Source: Rhynochetos jubatus (lineage: Eukaryota; Chordata; Aves; Eurypygiformes; Rhynochetidae). From it: 64,000 nucleotides of DNA. The stretch is from the NCBI GenBank assembly GCA_027574665.1, contig CM050655.1, forward strand, positions 1,798,001 through 1,862,000, in the 5' to 3' direction. Position 1 is the stretch's first letter. The number at the start of each line of letters is the position of its first letter. Both the position numbers and the translations under genes were made by a program. Positions 47,126-60,068 of the stretch are shown here, in pieces. The notes under the pieces were generated by a model that saw nothing but the letters and a program-made list of their open reading frames with translations, searched no databases and was not told the DNA's origin.

Positions 47126-50100
47126 TCCTTTATCTCTTTGATATTGTTTAAATTTAAAGCTGGGTTTATTCTTCCAAACCTTGCCTTTGATTTTATGTGT
47201 TATTGCACAGTAGGCCATCAAATTTGGACTGTATGGAAACTGCATTGCTTTTGAATTGCTGTTCGCGTTGGGCAAATCAGTGCCTTATCTGAATAAATGC
47301 TATGCAATAGATTCTGATTGCGCGGGAGCCAGGAGCAGATGGGAGAAGCCTTCCTGGGAACCATCACCAGGGCTTGAAAAATCTACCCCAAAACTGCTGG
47401 GACGGAGCACATGGCAGGGTAGACATCATGGCCCCAGGGTCTGTCAGTTCTGTCATTTAAATGACAAGGAAAGGGAAAACAGAAAGGGAAATTGCTGTGA
47501 GTAGGTGGTGGTGAAAGGGCAATTCCTTTCGTTTGGGGGGTGGGGTGGTGGTTTTCTCTACTCTGACCTGACCCTCAGTCTTGGCCAAAAACTGCCTTGA
47601 AGGATTGATGGGGTGTTACTTCTGCCGCTTTGCCCCGCTGTTGCTTGGGGTGCTGACAAGACTAAGACGTTTCTTACCATTTCTTTCTCCCCGTCAGGGA
47701 GGGGATTTCTTCATGCTGCTTGGCAAACCCCTTTGCAACGGCGTTCACAGAGCTGTCTGTGAAGTCTAGGGATCAGCCCTGCATGCTTTACCTTCAATTC
47801 GCGGTGTTACCTTTGCAGCTATGTGGTTGAAAGTCGATCTTTAAAATAAGCCAGCCTGCCCCAAGACAATTGCTTGAGAGAATTCGTGCTCCCAGACGTA
47901 AATGAGCGAGTAGATTTTTCAAGACCTGGCATCAGGCACACCAAAACCATTGACACAAGTAAATGTATGGATATATGCACATGACATTAAATGGAATCTG
48001 CTGAATTCTGCATTCTAGTGTCTGACTTACTGCACGGATCTTGCTGAACACGGTTTCACGTTGGTTACTTTTCATGGCAGAGCTGTGCTTCGGTTAAGCA
48101 CGCTGTCTTGAGAAATAAGTCTGGGCAAGCAGGGACTCGAAACTCAGCGGCCTGGCGTTGCTCTGAGTGCTGCCTAGGCTGGAGGAGGGGACCGAGGGAA
48201 TGGATGTGGGACAAACCAGTTGTGCATCTGTGTTAATTCCACACTTTGTGCTGTCTTGTTCTTCTTCCCTATGAGTATCTGTTCTGCAGCACCAGCTTTT
48301 TAAGATGGGTGATGGCTTGTGATGGCACTAACACTGCGGGGATCAGTGTGGGGAGTGCAACTGCTTATTGTTGAGCATTGCACTAATTAGGGATCCCAAA
48401 TTGCCCTCTGTTGGGCACTTTGGCTGCATTTCCCCCAAACCATTCAGGTATGGTATCTCTACAGTGATTCCTCGGACTGCGCTTTCCGTAGAAGTGTAGC
48501 CAAGGGATGATGGCAGCCACGCTTGCCTTTTGAACTTTGTATTTCTGGGGTGAGATCCTTGGGCAGATTCCAGGGGCAATCCTGTTCCCACTTAGAGGCT
48601 GAAGCACCACGTATGTCATCCCCTTGCCCGGGGGCAGGGGTGCACAGGTATGTTGTGGGCATCTGCCGTGGGCAGTGAAGCTTGTGCTGCTCAGGCACAC
48701 ATGCACCTTTACCATGGATACCCATCAGAGAGGTGAGCACAGCAAAATTGGGCCAGGGAAGGAGGGAAATCCATGTTGTGCTGCCTCGATGGAAGCAAAC
48801 AGAGCTAATGACTCTTCCCACATCGTGCCACTAAAACAGTCTTCTTGCTGGACATGGAATTGTTTAGTTTGAGGGTGTCTGTAGGAGAACAGACAGGAGC
48901 CTGGTTTGTGTGCGAAAGGGTGAAGGTTAACATGTTGTCCAGTGCATATTCCAGGAGGCAGAAATTTGAAAGTGGGATCTCCACCAGAAAAGTCTGGAAA
49001 AGGCCAGCCTAAGGTGGAGAAGGACCTGGCAATTGTCCAAGTCCTGGACAAACAGTAACCATGATCTTTGTCAGGAGGGTGGACTTTGATGCTGCTGAGA
49101 TCCATCTCAATTTAGCTTTAGGTCCTTCTGGGTGGCGGAAGTTTTAACAGCCTTAAGATACAGGGCAGGGAGCTTTTTGAGGAGCACAAGCCAAAAAAGG
49201 GCAGTGAGCTCTTACATTTTCCATGCTCTGAAAAGAGAAATCGACCCCCCATCAACCTCCCCCGTCCTGCATTTGTTCAGGGGATGGCTCAGAGTATTGC
49301 ATGGTGGCTTTACCCTCCTTCTGGTGCCGGGGTATCGGAGTGCTCCTTGAAGACAAAGCACCATGAGTTCCTGTTCTGGCAGCTTTCCCCATCCAATTCA
49401 GCATGTACTGGCAGCAGATGTTTACTGGAAGGATTTATGGCTTCTTGGCCACGTGATAAGGACTCCTTCCACAGCCAGGTGACCAAAGCAGAGATGAACC
49501 CTTTGCATCATGCAGTGTGGTCATCCCATGTGTCTCCTCTGTAACCTGGCAGGAATACACATCTTCCTTGAAGAAAACAGACATCGATTTTCCAGCACTG
49601 GAGCACTTCTGCTTTGCACGTGCTGCTTAGCTCTCCCTCAGGCCGACGCTTTCCCCATGCTCTCCTGCATCCCAGGTAAGTGCCGTGCCTGTGGAGCTGC
49701 TGCAGTGCATGTTTGAGCAAAACATCCATCCAGGGCCTGGGAATGACTGATAAATGCTGTTTTGGGTGGAAATGAAGATGATGATGGCACCAAAAGCGTG
49801 TGTTTTCCAACAAATGCTTCCAAATGCAGCCAGCTGCCTTGTTGCACCTTGGTGAAGGGCCCAGGAGTTGGTGGACTGAAGCCAAAATTGGCTGCTGAAA
49901 GGTTTCATCTGAAGTCTTCTACACCCCTAAGCACTGAAAGAGCTGCCAGCTTAAACTTAGAAATCTCTTAACTCATTTTGCTCTCAAAAGACCTCTGTCA
50001 AAACACAAACGTTTCCCTTGATCCCCTCTCTGATGGCAGGTATGATCCTCCAGGTAGTGCCATGGGTTCTGATGGCTTTGGAGTTGGTCCCATCCCCTTT

Positions 50101-52433
50101 AACACAATGGGGACAACTTGCTATGAGAGCTTTCCCTCAGGCTACCTTCACCCCCAGAAGGATCAAAGCAATTAATCCAAGCCCTGCTTTTGCCCATGTA
50201 ATGCATCTCCCTCCCCGGGCTCTGCAAAGCAGCCAGATCCAAAGGGTCCCTCCCCTTGGACCTGTTTATGATGCCCTGGGTGTTTTTTGGCCAACATACT
50301 CCCTAATTCTAACAATTGCTTCTGCCTGGGCTTCGCTGCTGGCTGCCTGCAGTCAGGCACATGCCAGTCACACCATAGAGTTACCATAACCACTGATTTT
50401 ATTTTCCCTGGGAGAAAGATACGCTGCCACATAAGTTACTTGAGCAACCCTTGATTTATGGTTAATTTGGGTTAATTTCAACATCTTTGGTGGAGCAGGT
50501 AGGGTCTGATGAGTCTGTGCTGCGCGTTGGAGTGCAGAGCAAGGATTTGTGTTCACCGCCCGGGAGGATGGGTTTGGCTCAGGCAGCCCTCTGCCAGGTG
50601 CTGCCTCAGCTATCCCTCGAGGCAAATTTATTTTATTCTCCACTTAATATTTTATAGGCATAAAGGAAAGCAGAGTGGGCAAGGAACTCAAGACGTTATC
50701 TGTTTCTCTGCACTGATGTCTCCCCCTTGGCTAGAAGACGCAGCTCTCTACCTTCCAGCAGCGAGAGAGGCTCCAGTTTATTCATTTTCAGCCTTTCTTG
50801 TACTTCCACATGTTGCCTGCATTTTGACAGGAATCAAAACATTCCATTTCATCTGGCAGCAAGATCATTCTGGATGGGTTGGTCTGTTGGTTGGATTGTT
50901 TGTTGGTTTGTTGTTGGTTTTTTGTTTTGGTTTTTTTTTTTTTTGTGGGTTTGGTTTTTTTAAAAAATTTGATACTTGCTCCAGTGCTCTCCCTGTTACT
51001 TGGTTTGTGCTGCTGAAAATGTGGTGCCTTTCTGCATCTGTTCGTTCTTCCCCTCTGTTCATCCCATGGAAAGGATGACCTGCTCGAGCCTTGGCATGTG
51101 ACCCCTTCAATGATGTTCTGTATTTCAGCTCATGGGAAACCTCGGCCAGGCTGGGGGGCACTTAGGGGGATGCTTCAGTTTGGAAAGCAGTAGAGTGACG
51201 TATGAGACAGGGAACGTGTGTTTGGCCTTTTGCTGCTGCTTCAAATGATTGATGGCAAAGTATTTTCCATTTGTGGTGAAGCTTTAACCCATTTGCATTT
51301 AATCTGTTGACAGGTTTAAGGCATGTGATCTGGGGAACTTTGGGGTGCTCCCACATCTGATTATTAGCAGCAAAAAATCACCAGGACTTGGTTGTCCAGA
51401 AGGGCAGGAGGGTCCTTGCTCCTACCTCATCCCAGGACAATATTTTAAGAATGTTTGGTAGATATCTCTTCAGTTCAGGTATCGCTCAGTCATCCATGCA
51501 TGACTTTTGAGTTCAGAAACCAGAATCGTTCCAGTTTTGCTACCTTTGCAAAAGCCCTTCTCCCTGTTCAACCTGCCTTTCCTTAGCTTTCCATGCGTTC
51601 TCCCAGCCATGTTGTCCAGCAGGAAAGTCACTGCTTACCACCACAAATAGGTCTGATCCCGCTACAAGAAGCAGCTTTCAGCTACGCCGTAGACCCGTGG
51701 TGTTTCCACAACACGGTGTGCTGTCTCCCGATAAGCTCCGTGTACCCAAAAGCCACGTCCCACAGAGGTGCTGGTGCCTGTACTGGAAAATATCTTCACC
51801 CCCCACTAGCTATTTAGCACATGTGCAAGGACAGGTGCTTGAGTCCCTCAAGGGACGCCAGATAGCCCAGTGCTGGGGCTGCAGCAGTTCTTCATGGGCC
51901 TCCTTTTCTGGTTCTCCAACCCTTCGGCATCACTTTTGTCCTTCTCTTGTTTCCCTATTGAAGTTTTATTTTTCACCAGTACACACAGAAAGGGGTTCTG
52001 AGCTTAAATGGTGTATTTAGAGCTGGATCTAACCATGTTTTCTCGTATTGCTCAAGCTCAGACAGTTCTGTGAGCAGGCAAGAGGCACGATCACAGCCAA
52101 AGCTCCTGTTGAACCTAATGGGACAAGCTTGCACAGCTTGGCGGTGGCAGATTTGACTTTACCAGAAGAACTAGAGGTTTCATGAAGCAGTTGAAGGTGC
52201 CTGCACTAATGCCCACCTGGACTGGCAACCTGTCCACCATGCTCAAGTTTTCCGAAGAAATACTTGCGGAACTTTAAGCTCAGCTGAGATCTTGGTGACA
52301 CCCCTGAACTGCTGCATTAGCCGCTGGAGGCAGAAGATGCTCCAGAAGGAAATCACTGCATGTCCCAGGTGTTGGGAAACAAAATAGAGAGCTTGGGAGA
52401 GAACTTGTGCTACCACTTGGTGCTTCTGAATCA
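47126..52433. other. Intergenic DNA, SGMS1 to ASAH2, first part
   Basis: About 5.3 kb. No exon is supportable; open frames of up to 189 codons run on opposite strands over the same bases and resemble nothing known. A T/G-rich low-complexity tract lies at 50878-50962. Confidence 0.5.
50878..50962. repeat. T/G-rich low-complexity tract (GTTG/GTTT units)
   Basis: Repeated GGTTGGTCTGTTGG, TTTGTTGG and TTTTGG units followed by a T run of about 14. Confidence 0.75.
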
Positions 52434-52655
52434 GTCACAGAATGGTTTCAGTTGGAAGGGACCTTAAAGATCACCTAGTTCCAATCCCCCTGCCATGGGC
52501 AGGGACACCCTCCACTAGACCAGGTTGCTCAAAGCCTCATCCAGCCTGGCCTTGAACACTTCCAGGGATGGGGCATCCACAGCTTCTCTGGGCAACCTGT
52601 CCCAGTGCCTCCCCACCCTCACTGGGAATAATTTCTTCCTTACATCCAATCATTT
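52434..52655 (-). mobile_element. CR1 LINE 3' fragment, minus strand (copy D)
   Basis: About 220 bp, the complement of the CR1 3' end: the CACAGAATGG terminus, the CTTAAAGATCACCTAGTTCC block, then the complement of the WDRLPREAVDAPSL coding end. It has the same tail type as copies A, C, E and G. Confidence 0.92.
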
Positions 52656-53117
52656 AGATAAAGGTTCTAAATAATTTAGAGAAATCTAGGTTCTAGTTCA
52701 CTTAGAGAAAGGTTTTGCCCTCTTGCCTCAGTGAAGGCAGTTGTTCCTTTAATCCTCACCACTTAAGCCATTACTTTTATTTGCTGTTTTTAACAGATGA
52801 TTTTTTTTCTGCTCACTTGCCTTCCTTAGGCAGGACATGGCAAACACAGCCCTGTTCCTGGTGGGGACACACTGCTTCCTGTTGTGATTGCATGCTGCAT
52901 TCCTGGCTGTGCCTTGGAAACCTCGTGCATCTCTGTTGGTTAGCCAAAAATGGTTGTTGTGAGGAGCACTGCAGCTTTGCATGAATGTCTACGGTGTGCC
53001 AAATTCAGGTGAAGCCACTCTGAACACCTGTGTGGAAGGAGCCAGACAAGACAAGTATTAAAGCTGGAATAAACTGTACGGTGAGGCCTTGTGAAGGAAA
53101 TGAAAATGAAAGGTAAT
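52656..53117. other. Intergenic DNA between CR1 copies D and E
   Basis: Non-coding, with an imperfect local duplication around TTAGAGAAA near 52677-52712. Nothing else was recognised. Confidence 0.4.
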
Positions 53118-53714
53118 TTGAGGGAGGTGATTCTCCCCCTCTGCTCTGCTCTCGTGTGACCCCAACTGGAGTTCTGTGTCCAGCTGTGGGGCCTCGAACA
53201 TGAGAAGGATATAGACCGGTTGGAGCGAGTCCAGAGAAGGCCACGAAGATGCTCAGAGAGCTGGAGCACCCCTGCCATGGGGACAGGCTGGGAGAGTTGG
53301 GCTTGTTCAGCCTGGAGAAGAGAAGAGAAGGCTCCAGGGAGACCTTACTACAGCCTTCCAGTAACTGAAGGGGGCCTACAAGGAAGCTGGGGCTGGGGGT
53401 GTGTGTGTGTGTGTGTGTGTGTGCGCTTTTTACAAGGGCCTGTAGTGACAGGACAAGGGGTAACAGGTTTAAATTGACAGTGGGTAGATTTAGATTGGAC
53501 ATCAGGAAGAAATCCTTCCCGGAGAGGATGGTGAGGCACTGGGACAGGTTGCCCAGAGAAGCTGTGGATGCCCCATCCCTGGGAGTGTTCAAGGTCAGGC
53601 TGGATGAGGCTTGGAGCAACCTGGTCTAGTGGAGGGTGTCCCTGCTCATGGCAGGGGGGTTGGAACTAGATGATCTTTAAGGTCCCTTCCAGTCCAAACC
53701 ATCCTGTGACTATG
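53118..53714 (+). mobile_element. CR1 LINE 3' fragment, plus strand (copy E), split by a GT repeat
   Basis: About 0.6 kb. Remnants of the reverse-transcriptase C-terminus (LLLCSALV-like start, then RRPRRCSESWS, then RHWDRLPREAVDAPSLGVFKVRLDEAWSNLV) and the standard 3' tail. The alignable CR1 text is interrupted at 53399-53423 by a GT repeat that is absent from copy C at the same place. Confidence 0.93.
53399..53423. repeat. GT microsatellite inside CR1 copy E
   Basis: About twelve GT units lying between GGGG and the CGCTTTTTACAAGG part of CR1. Copy C has only GTGGGGG in this position. Confidence 0.92.
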
Positions 53715-54415
53715 AAAGGGTAGGAAGAGAAAAACATCCAGACTTTAGGCTATTTCCTTGGACTGTAGAGGGCAACAGTGAAGCAGGGCTGACAGAGTGT
53801 TATGTTCTTCCCTGCCACAGTTTGTGGGAAAGCTGGTGCTATGATAAATTCAGGCTTAAAATGAGGATTGAGAGAAAAGGAAAGAAAGAAAGGGACAGAA
53901 CTGATAAGTGCTTTGTTTATTCAGCCTCTTCTGTGACCTGCTTAAATTTGAATTTTCCATGGCCTGGAAGGCCAAGGGCAGGTGTCAAGTCCTCAGTGTC
54001 CTGCGTGTACCTTCCCTCTGTGTCTCTTTGGTGATATTCCCCACTGCCTTTCCTGCACGCTGACTTTGGAAGACCAGGATGGAGGGATTGTTTCAGAAGG
54101 TTGGTGGAGAAGATCACAGTCTCCTATACATTTATAAGGGAAGAGCTTAGTTCTGTATGGTCCCAGATTTGATGACTTGCACAAAGTGGGCTCTGTGCAA
54201 GAACAGGAAATGCTGGGTCTGTGCAGGCTGGTTGTAAAGCAAAATGTGGATGCTGGAAGAAAGGGTTAGTTCTTTGAAATGATCTGGTCTTAATGAAATG
54301 TACATTTGCAAATCTATGTTTACTGGGTTTCCTTCTCTCAGCTTTACCTTATTGCTTCAGTGGATCCGTTAATCATGAGTAGCTTTAGAAGATTTTCTTT
54401 TGTAATTAAGGGTAC
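53715..54415. other. Intergenic DNA between CR1 copies E and F
   Basis: About 700 bases of non-coding DNA with a purine-rich GAAAGGAAAGAAAG stretch near 53875. No feature is supportable. Confidence 0.4.
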
Positions 54416-56158
54416 ATAAGCAAAATTGACCCACTGCTGAGTGAAGTGTGTGCCCTGGTGACCGAGGATATGGAGAAGGCAGCGTTGCTGAGTGCCACCT
54501 TTACCTCGGTCTTTACTGCTAAGACCAGTCCTCAGGAGTCCCAGAGCTTGAAAACAATGGAGAAAGTCATGAGAAAGGAACGTTTTGCCTCAGTTGAAGA
54601 GGATTGGGTTAGAGATCAATTAAGCAAACTGAACATCCACAAATCCATGGGCCCTGATGGGATGCACCCACGAGTGCTGGGGAAGCTGATAGAAGTCATT
54701 GCTAGGCTGCTCTCCATAATCTGTGAAATGTCTTGGAGAACAGGAGAAGTGCCTGAGGACTTGAGGAAAGCCCAGTCTTCTAAAAAGGCAAGAAGGAGGA
54801 CCTGGGTAACTATACACCAGTCAGCCTCACCTCCATCCCTGGAGGAAAGATGATGGAACAACTTGTTCTTGATGCCATCTCAAAGCATGCTGAGGAAAGG
54901 AAGCTTATCCCGAGTAGTCAGCATGGATTCAACAAGAGAAAGTCATGCTTGACCAATCTGATAGCTTTTTATGATGGCATCACTAGATGGGTAGATGAGG
55001 GAAAGGCAGTGGATGTGGTCTACCTCGACTTCAGCAAAGCTTTTGACACAGTCTCCCATGGCATCCTCATAGCCAAGATTAGGAAGTGCAGACTGGATCA
55101 TTGGGAGGTGAGGTGGATTGGGAACGGGCTGAGGGAAAGAGCTCAGAGTTGTGGTCAATGGAGCAGAGTCTAGTTGGAGGCCTGTGGCTAGTGGCATCCT
55201 CCAGGGGTCAGTGCTGGGTCCAGCCCTATTCAGTATATTCATCAATGACCTGCATGAAGGGATGGGATGTCCTCTCAGCAAGTTTGCTGACAATACCAAA
55301 CTGGGAGGAGTGACTGCCATGCCAGAAGGCCGTGCTGCCATCCAGCATGACCTGGCCAGGCTGGAGAGCTGGGCAGGGAGAAATCTAATGCAGTTCAATA
55401 AGGGCAAGTGTAAAGTGCTGCATCTGGGGAGGAACAACCCCATGGATCAGTACAGGTTGGGGGCTGTTCTCTTGGAGGGCAGCTCTGGGGAAAATGACCT
55501 GGGAGTCCTAGTGGACAACAGGATGACCACGAGCCAACAGTGTGCCCTCGCGGCCAAGAAGGCCAATGGCATCCTGGGATGCGTTAAGAAGAGTGTGACC
55601 AGCAGGTCGAGGGAAGTTCTCCTCCCCTTCTACTCTGTGCTGGTGAGGCCTCCCCTGGAGTGCTGTGTCCAGTTCTGGGCTCCTCAGCTCCAGAAGGACA
55701 AAGAGCTACTGGAGAGGGTCCAGCACAGAGACACTGAGATGATGAAGGGCCTGGAGCACCTTCCATGTGAGGAAAGGCTGGGAGAGCTGGGTCTGTTCAG
55801 CTTGGAGAGGAGGAGCCTGAGGGGGATCTTATCAATGCTGATCAATATCTAAAGGATGGGTGTCAGGAGGATGGGGCCAGGCTCTTCTCAGTGGTGTCCA
55901 GTGACAGGACGAGGGGCAATGGCCATAAACGAAGGTTCAACCTGAACGTGAGGAAACCCTTCTTCCCTGTGAGGGTGATAGAGCACTGGGACAGGCTGGC
56001 CAGAGAGGTGGGGGAATCTCCTTCCTTGGAGGCCTTCGAAAGCTGCCTGGACTTGTTCCTGTGTGACCTACTCTAGGGGATCCTGCTCTGGCAGGGGGGT
56101 AGGACTAGATGATCTGTAGAGATCCTTTCCAACCCCTAACACTCTGTGAATCTGTGAA
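54416..56158 (+). mobile_element. CR1 LINE, 5'-truncated, plus strand (copy F)
   Basis: About 1.75 kb, the most complete plus-strand copy. Broken reverse-transcriptase frames follow in order: HKSMGPDGMHPRVL (54446-54853), SQHGFNKRKSCLTNLIAFYD and VVYLDFSKAFDTVSHGIL (54850-55173, motif A), [19 protein letters not shown] and [10 protein letters not shown] (55151-55852, motif C), then the EHWDRLAREVGESPSLEAF end. Motif C reads FADN at 55283-55294 instead of FADD. At least two frame changes are present, so no active enzyme can be made. The tail (GGATCCTGCTCTGGCAGG, GTGAATCTGTGA) is the same type as copy B. Confidence 0.95.
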
Positions 56159-57004
56159 AATATTTTTAACTTTCCAAATGCATGAACCCTCTTTAGGAAA
56201 TGAAAATTAGCATCATTTTATCCTCTGAGATCTCTTTACATGGGTTACCTACAAAGTTTTTTCAAACCTGTGTTGTTTAATCCCACTGCGCATGGGGATC
56301 CAGTCTCCTGAGTGACCCTTGTCAGATATTTTCATGTAATTAAAACCTGGTATCTGGTGTCATATGAGAAATCAAGAGCCTCCATCAGGACAAGTCAAGA
56401 CCAGCTGAGCATTTCCATGAGTAGGTTGGGTGGTGACACCAAAGCAAGTGCTTTTGCAAGGGCCTTGCTGGCTTGTCCGAAAGTGCTCTGCAGCATTTGC
56501 ACTATGTTGAGAATGAAAATCCTGTGCTGTCTGCAGTTACTGGGTGTGTCTGGGAAGGGTAGAAATTGCTACTGTGTGATAGCAGTGATGGGTAGAAACC
56601 ATTTTTCAGTAGGATAAATATTATAAATACATATAACTTTCTTTAATCTCATTTAGCACAAAATGTGAAGGGGAAGAAGTTAGAGGACTCTTTGTCTTGG
56701 GAAAGAGGATGTTCTGTGGCAAACCTGTCATCTTATGAGAAGGTAACTTGTTATGATGTGATACTAGTCAGGACTGATGTGTAGGGCCAGGCTGTCCAGG
56801 CATTGCTGGACAAGGACCTCACAAAGGAAATAGTTTTCCTGGGTTTGCATGCATTTGACACTTGTGCCCACCTTCAAATCCCACACCTGAATAATCCCAT
56901 GCTGAGAATAATTTCAGGGATGGCCTGACCCATCCAATCACAACTACTGTTTCTTCCCAGGCTCTGGTTTCCTTCCAGCCTGGATCTGCAGTTACTGATC
57001 ACGG
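56159..57004. other. Intergenic DNA between CR1 copy F and LTR copy 2
   Basis: About 850 bases with no recognised feature. Confidence 0.4.
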
Positions 57005-57833
57005 TGTGCTGGGTTCAGTCAGGAAAAGAGTTAACTCTCTTTACTGTGGCTGCTAGGGAGCTGTATTCCTGGATGCCGAGAGCAGCACTGATAAGGTCTC
57101 AGCTGGCGCTGGGCAATGCCTGCACTGAATTCAAGGTCTTTCTCCACTTCTGATCCTGCAGCTGCATGCCCAGCTCTCGCTGTCTCACTACAGGCAGTGT
57201 AGGGGACACACAGCTCAGACAGCTGACCCTAACTGACCGAGGGAGTATTTCATTCCATAGTACGTTGTACTCAGGGCATAGGCGGGGGGCGGGTCCAGGA
57301 GCCATTACTCTCTCTTACTCCCTTGCTCGGTTACTCCCGTACACTTGCTAACACTCTCCCTGACTCCTGTGTTAGCTGCTTTGCTAACTCCTGTGCTGGC
57401 TCGTGCGTGACGGAATTGGTGGGTTTGTTTAGTTTTCCCAGTCGTGCTGTCGCTGACAGGGTTTGCTTGGAATCTGCTGTGGTCACTCTCAGGCCCTGGC
57501 CCTCGGTCTGCAATTGCTCTTGGGCTGCAGCTCTCGGGCTCTCTGGCTCTGACTCTCACTACTCAGCACCTGGTTGTGCACTGGTCAGTGGGTGGTGAGC
57601 AACTGTATCATATTGTATCATATGCTTTATTTCCTATTATTTTAATTGCTTATTATTAGTAGTATTTGTATATATTAATTTAGACTTAATTAGTAAATAG
57701 TTTTAATCTCAATTTTATAAGCTTCCTTGTCCTTTTACCTCTGACTCTTCCCCACCACTGGAGGGGGGAAAGGAGGGGGGATTTGTGAGACCAAGTTTGT
57801 GGTATTTGCTAGCTGGAGTTAAACCACACAACA
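57005..57833 (-). mobile_element. Solo LTR of an endogenous retrovirus (LTR copy 2)
   Basis: 829 bp of the same family as the SGMS1 intron copy, from TGTGCTGGGTTCAG to AAACCACACAACA. Flanking pentamers are CACGG and CTTGG, so a target duplication is at best decayed. It is much closer in sequence to copy 3 than to copy 1, including the shared CTGGATGCCGAGAGCAGCAC and CATTCCATAGTACG blocks. Orientation is assigned by the TGTTGTGGTTTA-type start on the minus strand. No gag, pol or env region lies next to it. Confidence 0.85.
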
Positions 57834-59741
57834 CTTGGCCATCAGTGGTTAATGGACAGGTTCATGAGCATCCTGCCCCTGACAGGGCAGCTTTTGCATG
57901 GGGGATTTATTTTTCTGGCTAGGTGCTCCTGTGTGGCTGCTGTGGGGTAAGCTTTGCACCTCCAGTGGGACCACAGGTATCCTTTATGGTGGTCTGCCAG
58001 TGAATTGTATGATGGGATGGACCTGAGGTGCAGAAACCACTGAGGAGGAGAGTGTCTCCTAGAAGTAATGGAAACGTTTCAAGGACTTCTCTTTTGAGCC
58101 AGTTTGTCATTGTTTCTCACTAGATGATAGACAGTGGCTCTGAGGTGCTCCAGAGTACCTATTGAACTGCCATGTGGTGGCTTCTTTGTTCTCAATAAAC
58201 ATTTTTTTGGCCACAGTTTCTTGGTAATCTACCTCCTCTGGAGGCACTGGGTTCCATTTCCACAGGCATAAGGTGTTCAGCAGGATGCCAAATCCTTAAC
58301 TCTTCAGCTGAGGTCTTTGCAGTCCAGAAAGTCCCTTTTCTGTACTGAAAAGCTTGATGCTTCTTCAGTCCTGAGCCACGGCAGGTGGAGATGGTCGTGC
58401 CACCTGAGGAAGATGGGGAGCTGTGGGTCCCCATGACCTCACTGAGCAGTCTTTTTAAAAGGAAAATGTTCAAGATATTCCCTAAAATGTGTTTGGGCTT
58501 CTTTAAAACTTCCTTTTCCTCCTCCACCCTCAGCAACAGCTGGGTTGTCCTTTCTGGAGTTAGAGAGACATGGGGAGGTCTTTTCTTTGGTTCTTTGCAT
58601 TTCATGGGGTGAGACTGGCAGCACACACTTATCACTATACCAACTCCTTACAACTCAGTTTCTTAAGTTTTCATGATCATGTGGCAAATATAGAACCTTC
58701 ACAAAGAGATCTTGCTCTTTCTGCTAATGTACAACCTACTTCTGGCTCATTCCTGTTCTAGGACCTTTTCCCTGACAGCAGAGTGATTGACTACTCATGG
58801 TTTTGTCAAACAAGCTCCACAGTTACCTCCAAAGCCATGGCACAATTTGGGACAACCTTGCGACCCAAGGCATGGTATTTCCAGCAGCACAGAGGTGGCC
58901 AGGGATATCTGTAAACGAACACAGCAGAACAGGTTATTTTTCGACTGATGGCAGGGGCAAGTGCGTTCCTTTGGTATCACAGCAAGGAGATAACGTATCA
59001 GTAATTCCTGCTTCTCTCCGGTCCAAAAATCGCTGAGTCAAAAGGCGATATTGAATGTGCCCTTGGCACGATGACTCAGACTGCACAGGCTCAGTGCTAG
59101 GTGGAATGTTAACCCTTGGATTAGGGTGTGCAAAATAAATGGCAATGAAAGAGGAAAACTGAGCCTCCCGAGATATTTGCCTGTTGGAAGCTGAGCGGGA
59201 AGGAAAATGCTGGAGGTGGTCCCAGCCTTAAATTCCCACTGACACTCATGGTTGGCAGGGGAAGCAAAGGGGGATTGCTTGTGGGGTTTTTCACCCCTCC
59301 TGCCAGCAAGGGCAAGCAACTGCTCTCTGAGGGCTGTGAGGTGTCCTGTCGTGTTTGGGAAGAGCAAACTGTCAAAACCCTTCAGGTAAAGGATGCTGTA
59401 GCAGCTGGTGAATTTGTGAACATTGCAACCTATCTGGGACTCAAAAGAAAACCAAACAGCTGTTTTTTAATAAATATTTTGGTTTTAAATAAAAATACAT
59501 TACTTACACATTACATGCAAAAATGTATTTTACACTTAAAATACAATCCTGTATTCCTGTTCTTCTACTAAAGTTTGGAAACCCTGGGAACTGATCTTCC
59601 ATGAGGATTAGGAGTCACAGTCAGATGGGAAACAGCAGACATCCCACAGGCTGGTCAAGCTGTGATGAAGCAAGGAGGAGGGAAAAAGTCCTGTTCCTAA
59701 ATTCCTCATGCACTGGAGCTGATCAGTGCAATCCCAGGAAG
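57834..59741. other. Intergenic DNA between LTR copy 2 and CR1 copy G
   Basis: About 1.9 kb with no retroviral internal sequence and no supportable exon. A minus-strand frame of 147 codons at 58192-58635 has no recognisable domain and an overlapping plus-strand frame, so it is not called. Confidence 0.45.
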
Positions 59742-59932
59742 GGTGTGAGGGTGGTGAGGCACTGGGACAGGTTGCCCAGAGAAGCTGTGGATGCCCCATC
59801 CCTGGAAGTGTTCAAGGCCAGGCTGGATGAGGCTTGGAGCAACCTGGTCTAGTGGAGGGTGTCCCTGCCCATGGCAGGGGGATTGGAACTAGATGATCTT
59901 TAAGGTCCTTTCCAACCCAAACCATTCTATGA
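59742..59932 (+). mobile_element. CR1 LINE 3' fragment, plus strand (copy G)
   Basis: About 190 bp: the RHWDRLPREAVDAPSLEVFKARLDEAWSNLV-type end split across the fragment, then the tail with ATGATCTTTAAGGTCC and CATTCTATGA. Among the seven copies its tail looks one of the least altered. Confidence 0.93.
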
Positions 59933-60068
59933 AAGGTTATTTCAAACAGGTAGGTGCCATTTGTAGCTTAAAATAAAAGTACTGGGGAAAAAACCCAAAC
60001 CAACCAACCAACCTGTCATCTTCTTGTCCAGTAAAAATTATTGATTGGCTTTCTCTTATCTTGCGCAG

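Noticed and set aside
50509..51078. 189-codon plus-strand frame
   Set aside because: Its C-terminal part is translated T/G-rich low-complexity DNA (a run of V, G, L, F); not a credible protein.
57099..57305. 68-codon minus-strand frame repeated nearly identically at 60968-61174
   Set aside because: The similarity comes from the two LTR copies; it is not a conserved gene.
58192..58635. 147-codon minus-strand frame
   Set aside because: An overlapping plus-strand frame of similar quality exists, and no family or splice context was recognised.
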